This document shows positions 1 to 6,531 of a stretch of 20,709 nt of DNA, piece after piece; position 1 is the stretch's first letter; the number at the start of each line of letters is the position of its first letter. This DNA is from a virus. Made by a program: the position numbers and the translations under genes. Under the pieces are notes generated by a model. The model was not told the DNA's origin. It did no database searches and was given only the letters and a program-made list of their open reading frames with translations. The DNA is taken from the IMG/VR virus record IMGVR_UViG_3300034071_000526, positions 1 through 20,709 of that record, one strand, 5' to 3'.

Positions 1-407
1 CTTGGGTTAATCTCACTCAAGAAGAAGTGAATGACTTGAGAAATAAAAAGTTTGAACTTACTGAATACGGCAAAGAAAAACTGAGGAAACTTATGAACAA
101 ACCTATTGAAGCAAAAGTATCTGATGAAGATTTCAATAAAATCGTAGATGCTTTCAATAATCCACAACCATACCCAGATGCGATGTTTGAGGAAGCAGAG
201 AAACGTGAGAAACTCAATGCTGGTTTCAAACAAGACGCTGATGGTAATTGGTATCGTCCCACACTACAAGAACTCACACGAAATGAGCGTATTGAACTTG
301 CCGAAAAAGAGATCGCTTACATTGTGATGGGTGGGCAAGATGGAAGAGAGTATGCAAACTCTATTGCTTTTATTCTTAAAGTATTGGATAGTTTGAGAGA
401 TGACTAA
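1..407 (+). CDS. Hypothetical protein, 5'-truncated by window edge
   Basis: The reading frame is open from base 3 with no stop upstream. The GTG at 27 is therefore probably an internal valine, and the gene most likely begins outside the window. The visible part is hydrophilic, rich in Lys and Glu, with no membrane segment or recognisable catalytic motif. It ends in TAA at 405-407, overlapping the ATG (400) of the next gene by 8 bases, as in a translationally coupled operon. I do not recognise the family; function unknown. Confidence 0.75.
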   Translation, partial: WVNLTQEEVNDLRNKKFELTEYGKEKLRKLMNKPIEAKVSDEDFNKIVDAFNNPQPYPDAMFEEAEKREKLNAGFKQDADGNWYRPTLQELTRNERIELAEKEIAYIVMGGQDGREYANSIAFILKVLDSLRDD

Positions 408-621
408 AAAACTCTGTAAGGATTGTAAGTATTATCGTAAAGATTGGTTGTCTCATCTATTTGGAATGGGAAACAGACACGATACTTGTTCGTCACCAAA
501 TACTTCTGAGAACCTTGTAACTGGTAATGAGCAAAGATTTTGTGATATGCTACGTGCTAAATGCTGGGAAAGTCTTGATTACTCTTGTAGACCTGATGGT
601 AGATTTTATGAGGCAAAATGA
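400..621 (+). CDS. Small cysteine-rich protein, probable zinc binder
   Basis: This 73-aa protein has six cysteines (residues 6, 9, 30, 48, 55, 63), including an N-terminal CxxC, plus His19 and His27. The pattern suits a structural zinc site. The tail reads CRPDGRFYE, like the CG-x-x-G-[RK]-[FY]-[FY]-E ending I recall in small Cys-rich cyanophage proteins. The start overlaps the previous stop and the end overlaps the next ATG (618), so it sits inside a tight operon. The zinc role is inferred from cysteine spacing only. Confidence 0.85.
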   Translation: MTKKLCKDCKYYRKDWLSHLFGMGNRHDTCSSPNTSENLVTGNEQRFCDMLRAKCWESLDYSCRPDGRFYEAK

Positions 622-803
622 ACAAGACCCAAAAGAACCCCGATGAGATTGTACTCAAAGATTTGGATATGTTCCATCTTGAAAGTATGAATGAACGTAC
701 ACTATGGATTGGTGTGTATACTCAAAGCAATAAAATCTATCACTTGAACATTTCTGCAGATGGTGATAAACTACGTTATTATTGGAGTCAAGAGGCACCG
801 TGA
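618..803 (+). CDS. Hypothetical protein, 61 aa
   Basis: A small soluble protein with an N-terminal Lys/Asn-rich stretch followed by a beta-rich segment (LWIGVYTQSNKIYHLNIS). There are no cysteines, membrane segments or known motifs. ATG at 618 overlaps the TGA of the upstream gene (619-621). Its TGA (801-803) overlaps a GTG at 800. Not recognised. Confidence 0.8.
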   Translation: MNKTQKNPDEIVLKDLDMFHLESMNERTLWIGVYTQSNKIYHLNISADGDKLRYYWSQEAP

Positions 804-1156
804 GATTTAAAGAACCAACAAAATGGGAACTCTTCCTTGATGGTTTTCGTAATGTCTTGTATATTCTTGACTGTTATAATGATGGTGATGAGTGGGGATA
901 TGATGAGTTTTGGGAATCTTTAAGTATCGGTTGGATGCAAGAATATATCTATCCTTATGATGATCCATACAATCTCACTATCAGTCCTGAACGCAAGTTG
1001 AGATTATCACAAGAACTACCAAAGATTACTCTATCAGTAGAGGATTATGATGAACTTGTGCGAAGAATCAATGAACCACCAAATCCTGCTGTGGCGGAAA
1101 GAATTAAAGAACTTATGTCTAGAAAAGCACCTTGGGATGATAATGATGACACCTGA
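800..1156 (+). CDS. Hypothetical acidic protein, 118 aa
   Basis: I chose GTG at 800 because it forms a GTGA overlap with the preceding TGA, the junction type also seen at 5865 and 6020, and AGAGG lies just upstream (791-795). A TTG at 782 would give six extra residues. The protein is acidic, rich in Trp, Tyr and Asp, with an aromatic first half (EFWESLSIGWMQEYIYPYDD) and a Lys/Arg-rich helical tail. No membrane segment or family recognised. Confidence 0.8.
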   Translation: MRFKEPTKWELFLDGFRNVLYILDCYNDGDEWGYDEFWESLSIGWMQEYIYPYDDPYNLTISPERKLRLSQELPKITLSVEDYDELVRRINEPPNPAVAERIKELMSRKAPWDDNDDT

Positions 1157-1379
1157 AGATAAGTATGCTCTCAAAGAGTTGCTCCGTGGTGTTGGTGTAT
1201 TTGCTGGTGCCTCTGCTGTATTCATTGTTATTCTGATTATACTTGCTCATTTTGCCTCAGGTGGTAAACCATTGGAACCCTCATTTGAAGTGGTTGATAA
1301 GTACAAAGAGTGTGATGTGGTAAGATATGCCCCACATCAGGTTGCAGAATACAAATATTTTTTATATTGTCCCAAATGA
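1146..1379 (+). CDS. Single-pass membrane protein, 77 aa
   Basis: A charged N-terminus (MTPEDKYALKELL) is followed by one clear transmembrane helix at about residues 13-37 (VGVFAGASAVFIVILIILAH), then a polar C-terminal domain with two cysteines. In-frame ATGs at 1137, 1143 and 1146 are all possible. I chose 1146 because it gives the shortest overlap with the upstream stop (1154-1156). Likely a host inner or thylakoid membrane protein of unknown role. Confidence 0.8.
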   Translation: MTPEDKYALKELLRGVGVFAGASAVFIVILIILAHFASGGKPLEPSFEVVDKYKECDVVRYAPHQVAEYKYFLYCPK

Positions 1380-1549
1380 CTGAAAAATCTAAAATTTTTT
1401 TCGGTGTTTGGAAATGTGCCTATCAAAGACGCTGGTTGTATAAAGGAACACCGAGAGAGCACAGAGAACATACTACAATCCGTATGTGTCTAGATATGAA
1501 AGACGTTAAGTTCTACCAGTTTGATACAGAGAAACCTCATTATGTCTAA
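1376..1549 (+). CDS. Hypothetical basic protein, 57 aa
   Basis: ATG at 1376 makes a 4-base ATGA overlap with the previous stop. The product is basic and aromatic (FFGVWKCAYQRRWLYKG near the N-terminus), with two cysteines and no membrane helix. Its end overlaps the next ATG (1542) by 8 bases. Function unknown. Confidence 0.8.
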   Translation: MTEKSKIFFGVWKCAYQRRWLYKGTPREHREHTTIRMCLDMKDVKFYQFDTEKPHYV

Positions 1550-1889
1550 GAAACCAACAAAAACTACATTAAACTGGTGGGAATATTGGATCGGTCATTG
1601 TTGGATGATGGGATGGCAAAATATTCGTGGATCTTTTCGTATCTGGAAAGATCTAATGACTGGTAATTATAACGATTATGCACTAATGTGGTATGATGAT
1701 CCTTATGAGGAATGTGTTAATTGGTTCTGGGGAACTCTTGGTGATGACGATACATTGCCTAAAGAATTTCTTGAGGGATTGTTAGTTCAAGTAGCACAAA
1801 TTGAAAGTGGTGAAGTTAAAACATATCCTATGGAAGATGTTATGAAGGAACTGAATGACCTCGATGGTGACTTAGAGGAGGAAGACTAA
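1542..1889 (+). CDS. Tryptophan-rich acidic protein, 115 aa
   Basis: The N-terminal half is unusually rich in Trp (WWEYWIGHCWMMGWQNIRG and beyond) and the C-terminus ends in an acidic run (LNDLDGDLEEED). I took the ATG at 1542 because it overlaps the preceding TAA. A TTG at 1521 would create a longer overlap. The codons for the acidic tail also form the GAGGAGG ribosome-binding site of the next gene. Not recognised. Confidence 0.82.
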   Translation: MSKKPTKTTLNWWEYWIGHCWMMGWQNIRGSFRIWKDLMTGNYNDYALMWYDDPYEECVNWFWGTLGDDDTLPKEFLEGLLVQVAQIESGEVKTYPMEDVMKELNDLDGDLEEED

Positions 1890-2275
1890 TGGGGATGTTT
1901 GACCATATCCGTTCTTCTTATGACTTAGGAGAACATTTCACCAATGTTGAAATGCAAACCAAAGGTCTTGCTTGTGCAATGACTCGTTATTGGATTTCCA
2001 CTGATGGTTGTCTGTATGAATTAACTTATAGAGAAACTCACGATTTTGTAGAAATTGGAGAAGATGACGAACGATACGATCCTAAAAAAACATTTTTGAA
2101 TTTTGAGTGGATTCCAACGGGAAAGCACGGTAAAGTAGAACCGTGTTATGTGACTGATTATGTTGAGGTTTATCCTGCTACTTGGAATCAATCTTGGGAA
2201 TCTTGGCCTGCATTAAAATTACATTTCAAACTGGGAAAACTTATTGATTATGAAGACATCACAGGACAACGTTGA
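1889..2275 (+). CDS. MGMFD-type conserved phage protein, 128 aa
   Basis: The protein opens MGMFDHIRSSYDLGEHF and continues with VEMQTKGL. This arrangement (MGMFD.IR...QTK) recurs in small conserved proteins of cyanophages and other T4-like phages; the function is not known to me. A strong Shine-Dalgarno GAGGAGG (1876-1882) precedes the TAATG junction. No membrane segment; rich in beta-prone and aromatic residues. The family match is by eye only. Confidence 0.87.
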   Translation: MGMFDHIRSSYDLGEHFTNVEMQTKGLACAMTRYWISTDGCLYELTYRETHDFVEIGEDDERYDPKKTFLNFEWIPTGKHGKVEPCYVTDYVEVYPATWNQSWESWPALKLHFKLGKLIDYEDITGQR

Positions 2276-2573
2276 ACTATTCCCTTATGAATCTTTTGGT
2301 GTAAGATTAGAACATATAAATGAAAAAAGGATTTGCTGGTTCAAGGATGATTATGAGTTGCAAAAATATCTAGAAAGGTATAAACTGGATAAGAGAACTA
2401 TTAAAATTGATTATCGTGATGGAGAACCCGTTGTACGCAGTAAAAAACACAAGGGAAGTGTGGAACAAAAGTCTAAACCAAAAAGTGACGGAGGTGCAAG
2501 TCCAGTTCGCAAACGAAAACCCAGCGTGGATTCCACTAGAAACACTTCTCGCACTACAAAACGCAAAAAATGA
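2250..2573 (+). CDS. Conserved cyanophage protein with basic low-complexity tail
   Basis: This 107-aa protein has two parts. Residues 1-60 look globular (LFPYESFGVRLEHINEKR, then ICWFKDDYELQKYLERYKL), and residues 65-107 form a Lys/Arg/Ser/Thr-rich disordered tail ending TTKRKK. The globular part resembles a family I recall from cyanomyoviruses. The tail suggests nucleic-acid binding, which is inference. ATG 2250 overlaps the previous gene by 26 bases; a TTG at 2244 is the alternative. Confidence 0.85.
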   Translation: MKTSQDNVELFPYESFGVRLEHINEKRICWFKDDYELQKYLERYKLDKRTIKIDYRDGEPVVRSKKHKGSVEQKSKPKSDGGASPVRKRKPSVDSTRNTSRTTKRKK

Positions 2574-2719
2574 TACAGGTAACTGAAAATGAAGACGGAT
2601 CGTTCACTATCTCCTGGGATGAAACTTCTCCTACAGAAAGTATTCTCAACACCTGGACCGAAGAAGACTTTATCAATGCGATTATGCAATCTATTGAAAA
2701 CCTGAATAAAAATGACTGA
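2570..2719 (+). CDS. Small acidic conserved protein, 49 aa
   Basis: ATG 2570 forms an ATGA overlap with the preceding stop. The product reads MIQVTENEDGSFTISWDE followed by ILNTWTEEDFINAIM. It is acidic, with a predicted beta-hairpin then a helix. The SWDE...W(T)EEDF pattern matches a small protein I recall from several cyanophages. Function unknown. Confidence 0.82.
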   Translation: MIQVTENEDGSFTISWDETSPTESILNTWTEEDFINAIMQSIENLNKND

Positions 2720-2861
2720 TCAAACAAAACTTATTCTTGCTATGATTCAAATTGATAATCTCACAGAATTGTTGAAAGATAATGAGTATCAGAAGTTTTT
2801 ATATGGACATTTGATTAGCGTAAAAATAGAACTACAACGGCAACTAAGTCATTATGAGTAA
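2712..2861 (+). CDS. Small helical protein, 49 aa
   Basis: ATG 2712 overlaps the preceding gene by 8 bases; TAA ends at 2861. It is almost entirely alpha-helical with a heptad-like leucine pattern and contains DNEYQKFLYGHL and ELQRQL, which I recall from small conserved cyanophage ORFs. A dimeric coiled coil is likely. No function known. Confidence 0.82.
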   Translation: MTDQTKLILAMIQIDNLTELLKDNEYQKFLYGHLISVKIELQRQLSHYE

Positions 2862-3072
2862 ACAATTTTATGACGATAATGCTTTCTATGTGGAGCAGAA
2901 AAAGTATGGACTATGGCAGTCACACTATCCAGACGATAAAGGTATTATTACTTCATTAACTGAAGACCAATGTGTAACTGCTACTCGTTGGTATTTGAAA
3001 GCAAAGCAAGAAGGTGAATTTGACAAATCACCTGAAAAGAGTTATTCTGGAGAAGTTGGAGGAAAACTATGA
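2854..3072 (+). CDS. Conserved small cyanophage protein, 72 aa
   Basis: ATG 2854 overlaps the previous stop by 8 bases. The core KYGLWQSHYPDDKGIITSL and the segment CVTATRWYLKAKQEG look like a conserved cyanophage family (W-S ... TRWYLK-KQEG). It is soluble, with one Cys. Function unknown. Confidence 0.83.
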   Translation: MSKQFYDDNAFYVEQKKYGLWQSHYPDDKGIITSLTEDQCVTATRWYLKAKQEGEFDKSPEKSYSGEVGGKL

Positions 3073-3236
3073 CTATTCGCAATTTTGTAGATAAAAATGG
3101 AAACTCTTGGGAGTGGGAAGAGACTACAGAAACTGTAGAAGCAGTACAAAAACTTGCAAAGTTTGCTGGAAATTATCCTGGTCCTTTATATGCGCCACAT
3201 CCCGACTTAAGCAATGAAAATGCGTCTAACACCTAA
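3069..3236 (+). CDS. Hypothetical protein, 55 aa
   Basis: ATG 3069 gives an ATGA overlap with the preceding TGA. Residues about 13-30 form a Trp/Glu-rich amphipathic segment (SWEWEETTETVEAVQKLA), and the C-terminus is Pro/Asn-rich. No recognised family. The 3' end overlaps the next gene by 23 bases. Confidence 0.78.
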   Translation: MTIRNFVDKNGNSWEWEETTETVEAVQKLAKFAGNYPGPLYAPHPDLSNENASNT

Positions 3237-3387
3237 TCAACAGATGTGGGCTAATGTGTTTCGATGTGCTGTAGAAAGGTCTAATCTTTACTTTGCAGAT
3301 AAAGACTTAGAAAGACAAGCAAGAGAACATACAACTGTGGTATTAGCACTTCAAAAAGGCGAACAGTTCTGGAAAGAATTGATATGA
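3214..3387 (+). CDS. Small helical protein, 57 aa
   Basis: In-frame ATGs at 3214 and 3220 are both usable; 3214 is listed. The sequence is helical and amphipathic (ending LQKGEQFWKELI) with a mid-section YFADKDLERQARE. Not recognised. It ends in the ATGA overlap used by the next gene at 3384. Confidence 0.78.
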   Translation: MKMRLTPNQQMWANVFRCAVERSNLYFADKDLERQAREHTTVVLALQKGEQFWKELI

Positions 3388-3521
3388 GTGATACTGACCC
3401 AACTGCTCCTTGGTATGAGTTTATTTCTTATTGTCGCTGCTGTGAAAGTTTAGGTGTTCCCATTCGTCTTCAATCATTTATGCGTTATCGCCAATATCTT
3501 AAAGAAATAGGTATAATATGA
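3384..3521 (+). CDS. Small Cys-containing protein, 45 aa
   Basis: ATG 3384 overlaps the preceding stop. The product contains CRCC at residues 17-20 (SYCRCCESLGVP) and a basic helix (FMRYRQYLKE). The cysteine cluster could bind a metal, but four close cysteines with no partner His are not diagnostic. Its last codons contain TATAAT (3512-3517); I see no matching -35. Confidence 0.75.
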   Translation: MSDTDPTAPWYEFISYCRCCESLGVPIRLQSFMRYRQYLKEIGII

Positions 3522-3751
3522 GTGACTCTTATTGGTTTCATAAAAAGTGGGGATTGAATAACAAATCCCTTGAAGATAGGATTACAACATTAGAAGATCT
3601 TGTAAAAGAACTTCAGCAACGTATTGAAGCACTTGAAGCAGAGAATGTAGAGAACAGTAATTGTTTCTACGAACTTTCTAATTGTATTGATGCAGTTGAT
3701 GCACGTATAGATATTCTAACTCTTGAAAGTTGGAATAAGAAAGATGTATGA
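3518..3751 (+). CDS. Coiled-coil protein, 77 aa
   Basis: Residues about 17-45 form a regular heptad coiled coil (LEDRITTLEDLVKELQQR followed by IEALEAENVE). The N-terminus is aromatic and basic (SYWFHKKWG). Likely oligomeric. Start overlaps the upstream stop by 4 bases (ATGA). No other motif seen. Confidence 0.82.
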   Translation: MSDSYWFHKKWGLNNKSLEDRITTLEDLVKELQQRIEALEAENVENSNCFYELSNCIDAVDARIDILTLESWNKKDV

Positions 3752-3923
3752 ACTTGATTCTTTCGAACGAGCACTCGCACACTTTGGAACGCGAGTAGAT
3801 ATTATCATCGCACTGGAGATGGGAGGAAAACTTGATGCTGACTCTGCTTACAAAAATATTAAGGCTGAACTTAAAGAACTCAAAAAGATCCGAAAGTCTA
3901 TCAAAAAAGACAAGGATATGTGA
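3744..3923 (+). CDS. Small conserved helical protein with Lys-rich tail
   Basis: This 59-aa protein starts at ATG 3744, overlapping the upstream stop by 8 bases. It has a helical N-terminus (FERALAHFGTRVDIII) and a basic helix at the end (LKELKKIRKSIKKDKD). The pattern F..AL..FG.R and GGK....AY matches my memory of a small cyanophage family. Near the 3' end a run of six A (3903-3908) lies just before the next frame takes over; see the zinc-ribbon entry. Confidence 0.8.
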   Translation: MYELDSFERALAHFGTRVDIIIALEMGGKLDADSAYKNIKAELKELKKIRKSIKKDKDM

Positions 3924-4041
3924 TAAGTGTGGAATTGAAAAACCGCTTGACAAAGACCATTACCAGGTTGTAAAATACTTCCGTGATGGTTTCTCCTATT
4001 ACTGCCACGACTGCTCTAAACCTAAACCAAGAAATGACTGA
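3835..4041 (+). CDS. Zinc-ribbon (CxxC/CxxC) protein, start uncertain
   Basis: The convincing part is the last 40 residues: ICDKCGIEKPLDKDHY, then about 24 residues after the first CxxC a second, YYCHDC. This is a zinc ribbon of the CxxCG-x-EKP-L type common in phage HNH-associated and stand-alone small proteins. The only ATG in frame is 3835, which would overlap the preceding gene by 89 bases with an odd leader peptide. No ATG, GTG or TTG lies between 3838 and the zinc ribbon. The domain may be expressed from a non-canonical start or as a +1 frameshift fusion after the A6 run at 3903-3908. A sequence error is also possible. Confidence 0.6.
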   Translation: MLTLLTKILRLNLKNSKRSESLSKKTRICDKCGIEKPLDKDHYQVVKYFRDGFSYYCHDCSKPKPRND

Positions 4042-4597
4042 CTTTAATTACAAAAAGTATTCACTCGAAAACCTTGAAAATTGGTTGCATGATGCAATGT
4101 CTTGTGGTGAAACAACACCTCAAGAAATCTATGATGTCATTGTTGGTGTAGTGAAGGAAAACTATTATATCTACAAACACCAAACGTCTCAAGCATATGA
4201 ACTTCTTGCACTTTTGAATAGTGGAGTTGACAATAACAAATATCAGGATTATCTAAATGAAATCCTGAGTTGTGATAAAGATGATCCTTCACCCGAATGT
4301 AAAGGTGCTTGGAATGATTTTTGGGAGAGCAATAATACTGTGGAATATGATCTGAGAGAGGCAGAATATTATAATAAAGAAGTATTTGTAAGCGAAGACG
4401 GAGACATCTATCCCACGAGAGATAAAGTAGTAAAGTGGCAACTACCTGTCGAAGTTGATGGGTTAACTGGAGAGTGTTTTATTCAATTACCAGATGATTT
4501 GTTAGAAGCAGCAAATCTAAAAGAGGGCGATCAAGTAGAATGGATTGATAGAAATGATGGTAGTTTTGAATTGAGGAAAGTAAATGGCACTAAGTGA
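4034..4597 (+). CDS. Protein with C-terminal AbrB/MazE-like domain, 187 aa
   Basis: Two parts are visible. Residues 1-100 form a helical domain (LENWLHDAMSCGETTPQEIY near the N-terminus) similar to a protein I recall from cyanomyoviruses. Residues about 145-183 read ECFIQLPDDLLEAANLKEGD followed by VEWIDRNDGSFELRKV. This is a good SpoVT/AbrB swapped-hairpin pattern: beta strand, PxxLLxxxxLxxGD, beta strand. Such domains dimerise and bind DNA, often in antitoxins and transition-state regulators. No toxin gene is evident next door. ATG 4034 overlaps the previous stop. A DNA-binding regulatory role is inference. Confidence 0.85.
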   Translation: MTDFNYKKYSLENLENWLHDAMSCGETTPQEIYDVIVGVVKENYYIYKHQTSQAYELLALLNSGVDNNKYQDYLNEILSCDKDDPSPECKGAWNDFWESNNTVEYDLREAEYYNKEVFVSEDGDIYPTRDKVVKWQLPVEVDGLTGECFIQLPDDLLEAANLKEGDQVEWIDRNDGSFELRKVNGTK

Positions 4598-4808
4598 ATC
4601 TGTAGAAACAAGTTTGAAAGAAGCAGAAGCAAGTTTGCGTAATGCTCTTGCATATGCTGCACGACAAGAAAGACCAATGGTTTGTAGTGTGATTGCTGAT
4701 ATGATTAGTCGCATTGAATCACTGCAAACAACTGATTCCATCCTTGATAAGTTAGAAGGTAGGAAACCTGGTGATAGTGGTTCTTTTGGATCTTTCTTTA
4801 ATGATTAA
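4584..4808 (+). CDS. Conserved helical protein, 74 aa
   Basis: It starts at ATG 4584, inside the end of the AbrB-domain gene (14-base overlap). It is helical, with SVETSLKEAEASLRNALAYA then ARQERPMVCSVIADM, followed by a Gly/Ser-rich tail. It resembles a recurrent small cyanophage ORF. No membrane segment; function unknown. It is followed by a 92-base gap, the first break in the overlapping run from position 1. Confidence 0.83.
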   Translation: MALSESVETSLKEAEASLRNALAYAARQERPMVCSVIADMISRIESLQTTDSILDKLEGRKPGDSGSFGSFFND

Positions 4809-4900
4809 GTTTTGTTGCAACACTCTAAAGACAATATTAAGGAATCGCACATCCACATTAAATACTGTTAGGATTTGAACATAAACACGGGAGCAACAGT

Positions 4901-5065
4901 ATGACTCTTCCATCAAGGGGACAAGAGAATCTAACAGAAGATGAATGGCTTGAGATGGATGCACTTAGAAAGGTTATTTCTCAAAGACCTCAGGCACTTG
5001 TTCCCGAGAAAATGGAAAAGTTCTCTGAATACTTTGTTCGAAGTTTGAAGGAAAGGGGTGGTTGA
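4901..5065 (+). CDS. Conserved small cyanophage protein, 54 aa
   Basis: ATG 4901 follows a Shine-Dalgarno-like GGGAG (4889-4893). The product contains ENLTEDEWLEMDALRKVI and VPEKMEKFSEYFVRSL, a pattern (LTEDEWLEM.AL......PEKMEKF...LVRSL) I recall from many cyanomyoviruses. Soluble, helical and acidic; function unknown. It ends 3 bases before the first copy of the repeated promoter-like element. Confidence 0.85.
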   Translation: MTLPSRGQENLTEDEWLEMDALRKVISQRPQALVPEKMEKFSEYFVRSLKERGG

Positions 5066-5068
5066 TAC

Positions 5069-5108
5069 TTACTCTGGGGCCTTGAAAGTGTCCCTATAGT
5101 GTAAGCAC
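5069..5108 (+). promoter_or_regulatory. Repeated promoter-like element, copy 1
   Basis: Matches the 13-copy consensus: GGGGCCTTGAAAG box, TATAGT at 5095-5100 as -10, then GTAAGCAC. The following start codon (5117) lies downstream of the element, compatible with transcription starting near 5107. Confidence 0.75.
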
Positions 5109-5116
5109 TCAACTCA

Positions 5117-5527
5117 ATGGCAACCCGCGCACGAATCGGTCTCGAACTGAAGAACGGTAGCGTTCTGTCTGTCTATCACCACTGGGATGGTTATCCTGAG
5201 TGGTTGGGTCGTATTCTCACCACTCACTACAACACTCGTGCTAAAGCAGCAGAACTGATTGATGGTGGAGATATGAGTTCTGCGTGGACTAATGCTGGTT
5301 TCAATAATGAAACTGTCGCACAAGGTCCTCTGTATTATTCTCAACGTGGCGAAGATCTTCCTCCTCGTTTAGATCAGGACCTGTGTGAGTTTCTACTTCC
5401 TGATAATAACGAAGAGTTTGCATATGTCTTCCGCAATGGTGAGTGGGTATGTTATAATATGAATCAGTTTGATGATTCCAAACTTCCTGAAGTTGTTGAA
5501 ATCCCCTCTGGAGCACTTGCAGTATGA
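5117..5527 (+). CDS. Conserved cyanophage protein, 136 aa
   Basis: The protein begins MATRARIGLELKNGSVLSVY and continues HHWDGYPEWLGRIL, then GGDMSSAWT and a C-terminal YVFRNGEWVCYN. This arrangement is familiar from conserved proteins in cyanophages and other large phages (a small beta-rich protein with an HWDGYP motif). The role is unknown. It is the first gene behind element copy 1; the leader has no Shine-Dalgarno sequence. The ATG at 5524 of the next gene overlaps its stop. Confidence 0.87.
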   Translation: MATRARIGLELKNGSVLSVYHHWDGYPEWLGRILTTHYNTRAKAAELIDGGDMSSAWTNAGFNNETVAQGPLYYSQRGEDLPPRLDQDLCEFLLPDNNEEFAYVFRNGEWVCYNMNQFDDSKLPEVVEIPSGALAV

Positions 5528-5673
5528 ACACTTATGAGTTCTGGAATGAATCTGCAGACGAAACTATTGAGATTGAAGCTGATGGATTTGAGGAAGCATC
5601 GAACATTATGTTTGGTGATGGGGAATATGACTCCAAAGACTGGACCCTTCTAACTGTAAATGGACAATATTAA
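5524..5673 (+). CDS. Small acidic protein, 49 aa
   Basis: ATG 5524 forms an ATGA overlap with the upstream stop. The product is acidic (YEFWNESADETIEIEADG) and ends LTVNGQY. It looks like a small globular beta-alpha protein of the type clustered in cyanophage early regions. Not recognised. Confidence 0.78.
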   Translation: MNTYEFWNESADETIEIEADGFEEASNIMFGDGEYDSKDWTLLTVNGQY

Positions 5674-5676
5674 ACT

Positions 5677-5868
5677 ATGAAAACTACTACTGCTTTTGGT
5701 GTTCTTTTTATTGCTGTTGTTCTTGTAACAGCAAGTCTATTTTTTGAGGCATGGTTGCTTGGACTGATTCTTTCTTGGTTTAACGTATCTTTAACCTTCT
5801 GGCAGAACTTTGCTATCATTGCCCTCGCTAATTTGATTTTCAAACCTACTGGAGTATCTTCAAAGTGA
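5677..5868 (+). CDS. Hydrophobic membrane protein, 63 aa
   Basis: Two hydrophobic segments are visible: residues about 6-33 (FGVLFIAVVLVTASLFFEAW then LLGLIL) and about 40-55 (FWQNFAIIALANLIF). A double-spanning membrane microprotein with short polar ends is likely. The next gene starts at a GTGA overlap (5865). Function unknown. Confidence 0.82.
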   Translation: MKTTTAFGVLFIAVVLVTASLFFEAWLLGLILSWFNVSLTFWQNFAIIALANLIFKPTGVSSK

Positions 5869-6023
5869 ACCGCAAGTATGTCATCACTTTTGCATTGGGA
5901 TTCCTTGCTATCATTGGATGGAATGTGTTTCTAATCCAACGTGATGAGAAACTCTATGATTCATACTATCGCGCAAAAGCAATAGAGAACCTCAAACAAC
6001 CTCCAAGTAATCAGATCAGGTGA
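5865..6023 (+). CDS. Single-pass membrane protein, 52 aa, GTG start
   Basis: GTG 5865 overlaps the previous TGA (GTGA). The product has a basic N-terminus (VNRKY), one membrane helix at about residues 6-24 (VITFALGFLAIIGWNVFLI) and a charged tail (QRDEKLYDSYYRAKAIENL). N-in topology is expected from the positive-inside rule. There is no in-frame ATG, so the GTG start rests on coupling to the neighbour. Confidence 0.75.
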   Translation: MNRKYVITFALGFLAIIGWNVFLIQRDEKLYDSYYRAKAIENLKQPPSNQIR

Positions 6024-6112
6024 TTTACTTTCTCCTCATTTCTGCAGCATTTGGATGGTTCTTTTTTGTATTATTTTCTAAACACTTTGATTACCTAGAC
6101 AAAAACAAATGA
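6020..6112 (+). CDS. Membrane micropeptide, 30 aa, GTG start
   Basis: GTG 6020 overlaps the upstream TGA and its own TGA (6110-6112) overlaps the ATG of the next gene. The peptide is one hydrophobic helix (VIYFLLISAAFGWFFFVLF) plus a charged tail (SKHFDYLDKNK). Coupling at both ends supports it as a real gene despite its size. Function unknown. Confidence 0.65.
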   Translation: MIYFLLISAAFGWFFFVLFSKHFDYLDKNK

Positions 6113-6246
6113 TTCCGAAACGCATCCGAGAACTGATTATGAACTCAGAACGTGAAAAGATTGCCCGTGAGTTTTGGGAAGAGATTGAACGTGAAGCCGC
6201 ACGTTTGGAGATACCAGTAGATTATTATCTTGCTGAGTTCTATTGA
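6109..6246 (+). CDS. Small charged helical protein, 45 aa
   Basis: ATG 6109 makes an ATGA overlap with the micropeptide gene. It is a highly charged helix (IRELIMNSEREKIAREFWEE) ending in an aromatic tail (PVDYYLAEFY). No cysteines or membrane segment. Not recognised. Confidence 0.78.
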   Translation: MIPKRIRELIMNSEREKIAREFWEEIEREAARLEIPVDYYLAEFY

Positions 6247-6294
6247 CAAAGACACCAATCAATTCTAAAATCAAGGAGTAATTTTCAAGAAACA

Positions 6295-6531
6295 ATGAAA
6301 TATCTTTATATCGTTGATCACTACATTCCCTTTCCCTCCAGTGAATATGGTGGTCTTTGGAATGTAATTGCAGAAGACGATGACGAATGTTTTGATTTGA
6401 TTTCTGCTGAAGATAATGGAAACTTCTATGAGCAGCATTATACAACTCTTCGTGAAAACATTCTTAACTCAAGGACTTATGCTCTTGCTGAAGATGTAGA
6501 ATCTACTGTAGTTGAATCCTTTACGACCTGA
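6295..6531 (+). CDS. Conserved small acidic protein, 78 aa
   Basis: An AAGGAG (6272-6277) lies upstream of ATG 6295, a little far at 17 bases. The protein reads MKYLYIVDHYIPFPSSEYGG then LWNVIAEDDDECFDLI, an acidic alpha/beta protein of the kind common in cyanophage early clusters (W.VIAE.D.EC.DLI). Function unknown. The stop overlaps an ATG at 6531. Confidence 0.83.
   Translation: MKYLYIVDHYIPFPSSEYGGLWNVIAEDDDECFDLISAEDNGNFYEQHYTTLRENILNSRTYALAEDVESTVVESFTT

Noticed and set aside
2315-2322. TATAAATG inside the 2250 gene as a late promoter
   Set aside because: It is inside a coding region with no gene start at a suitable distance and no supporting context.
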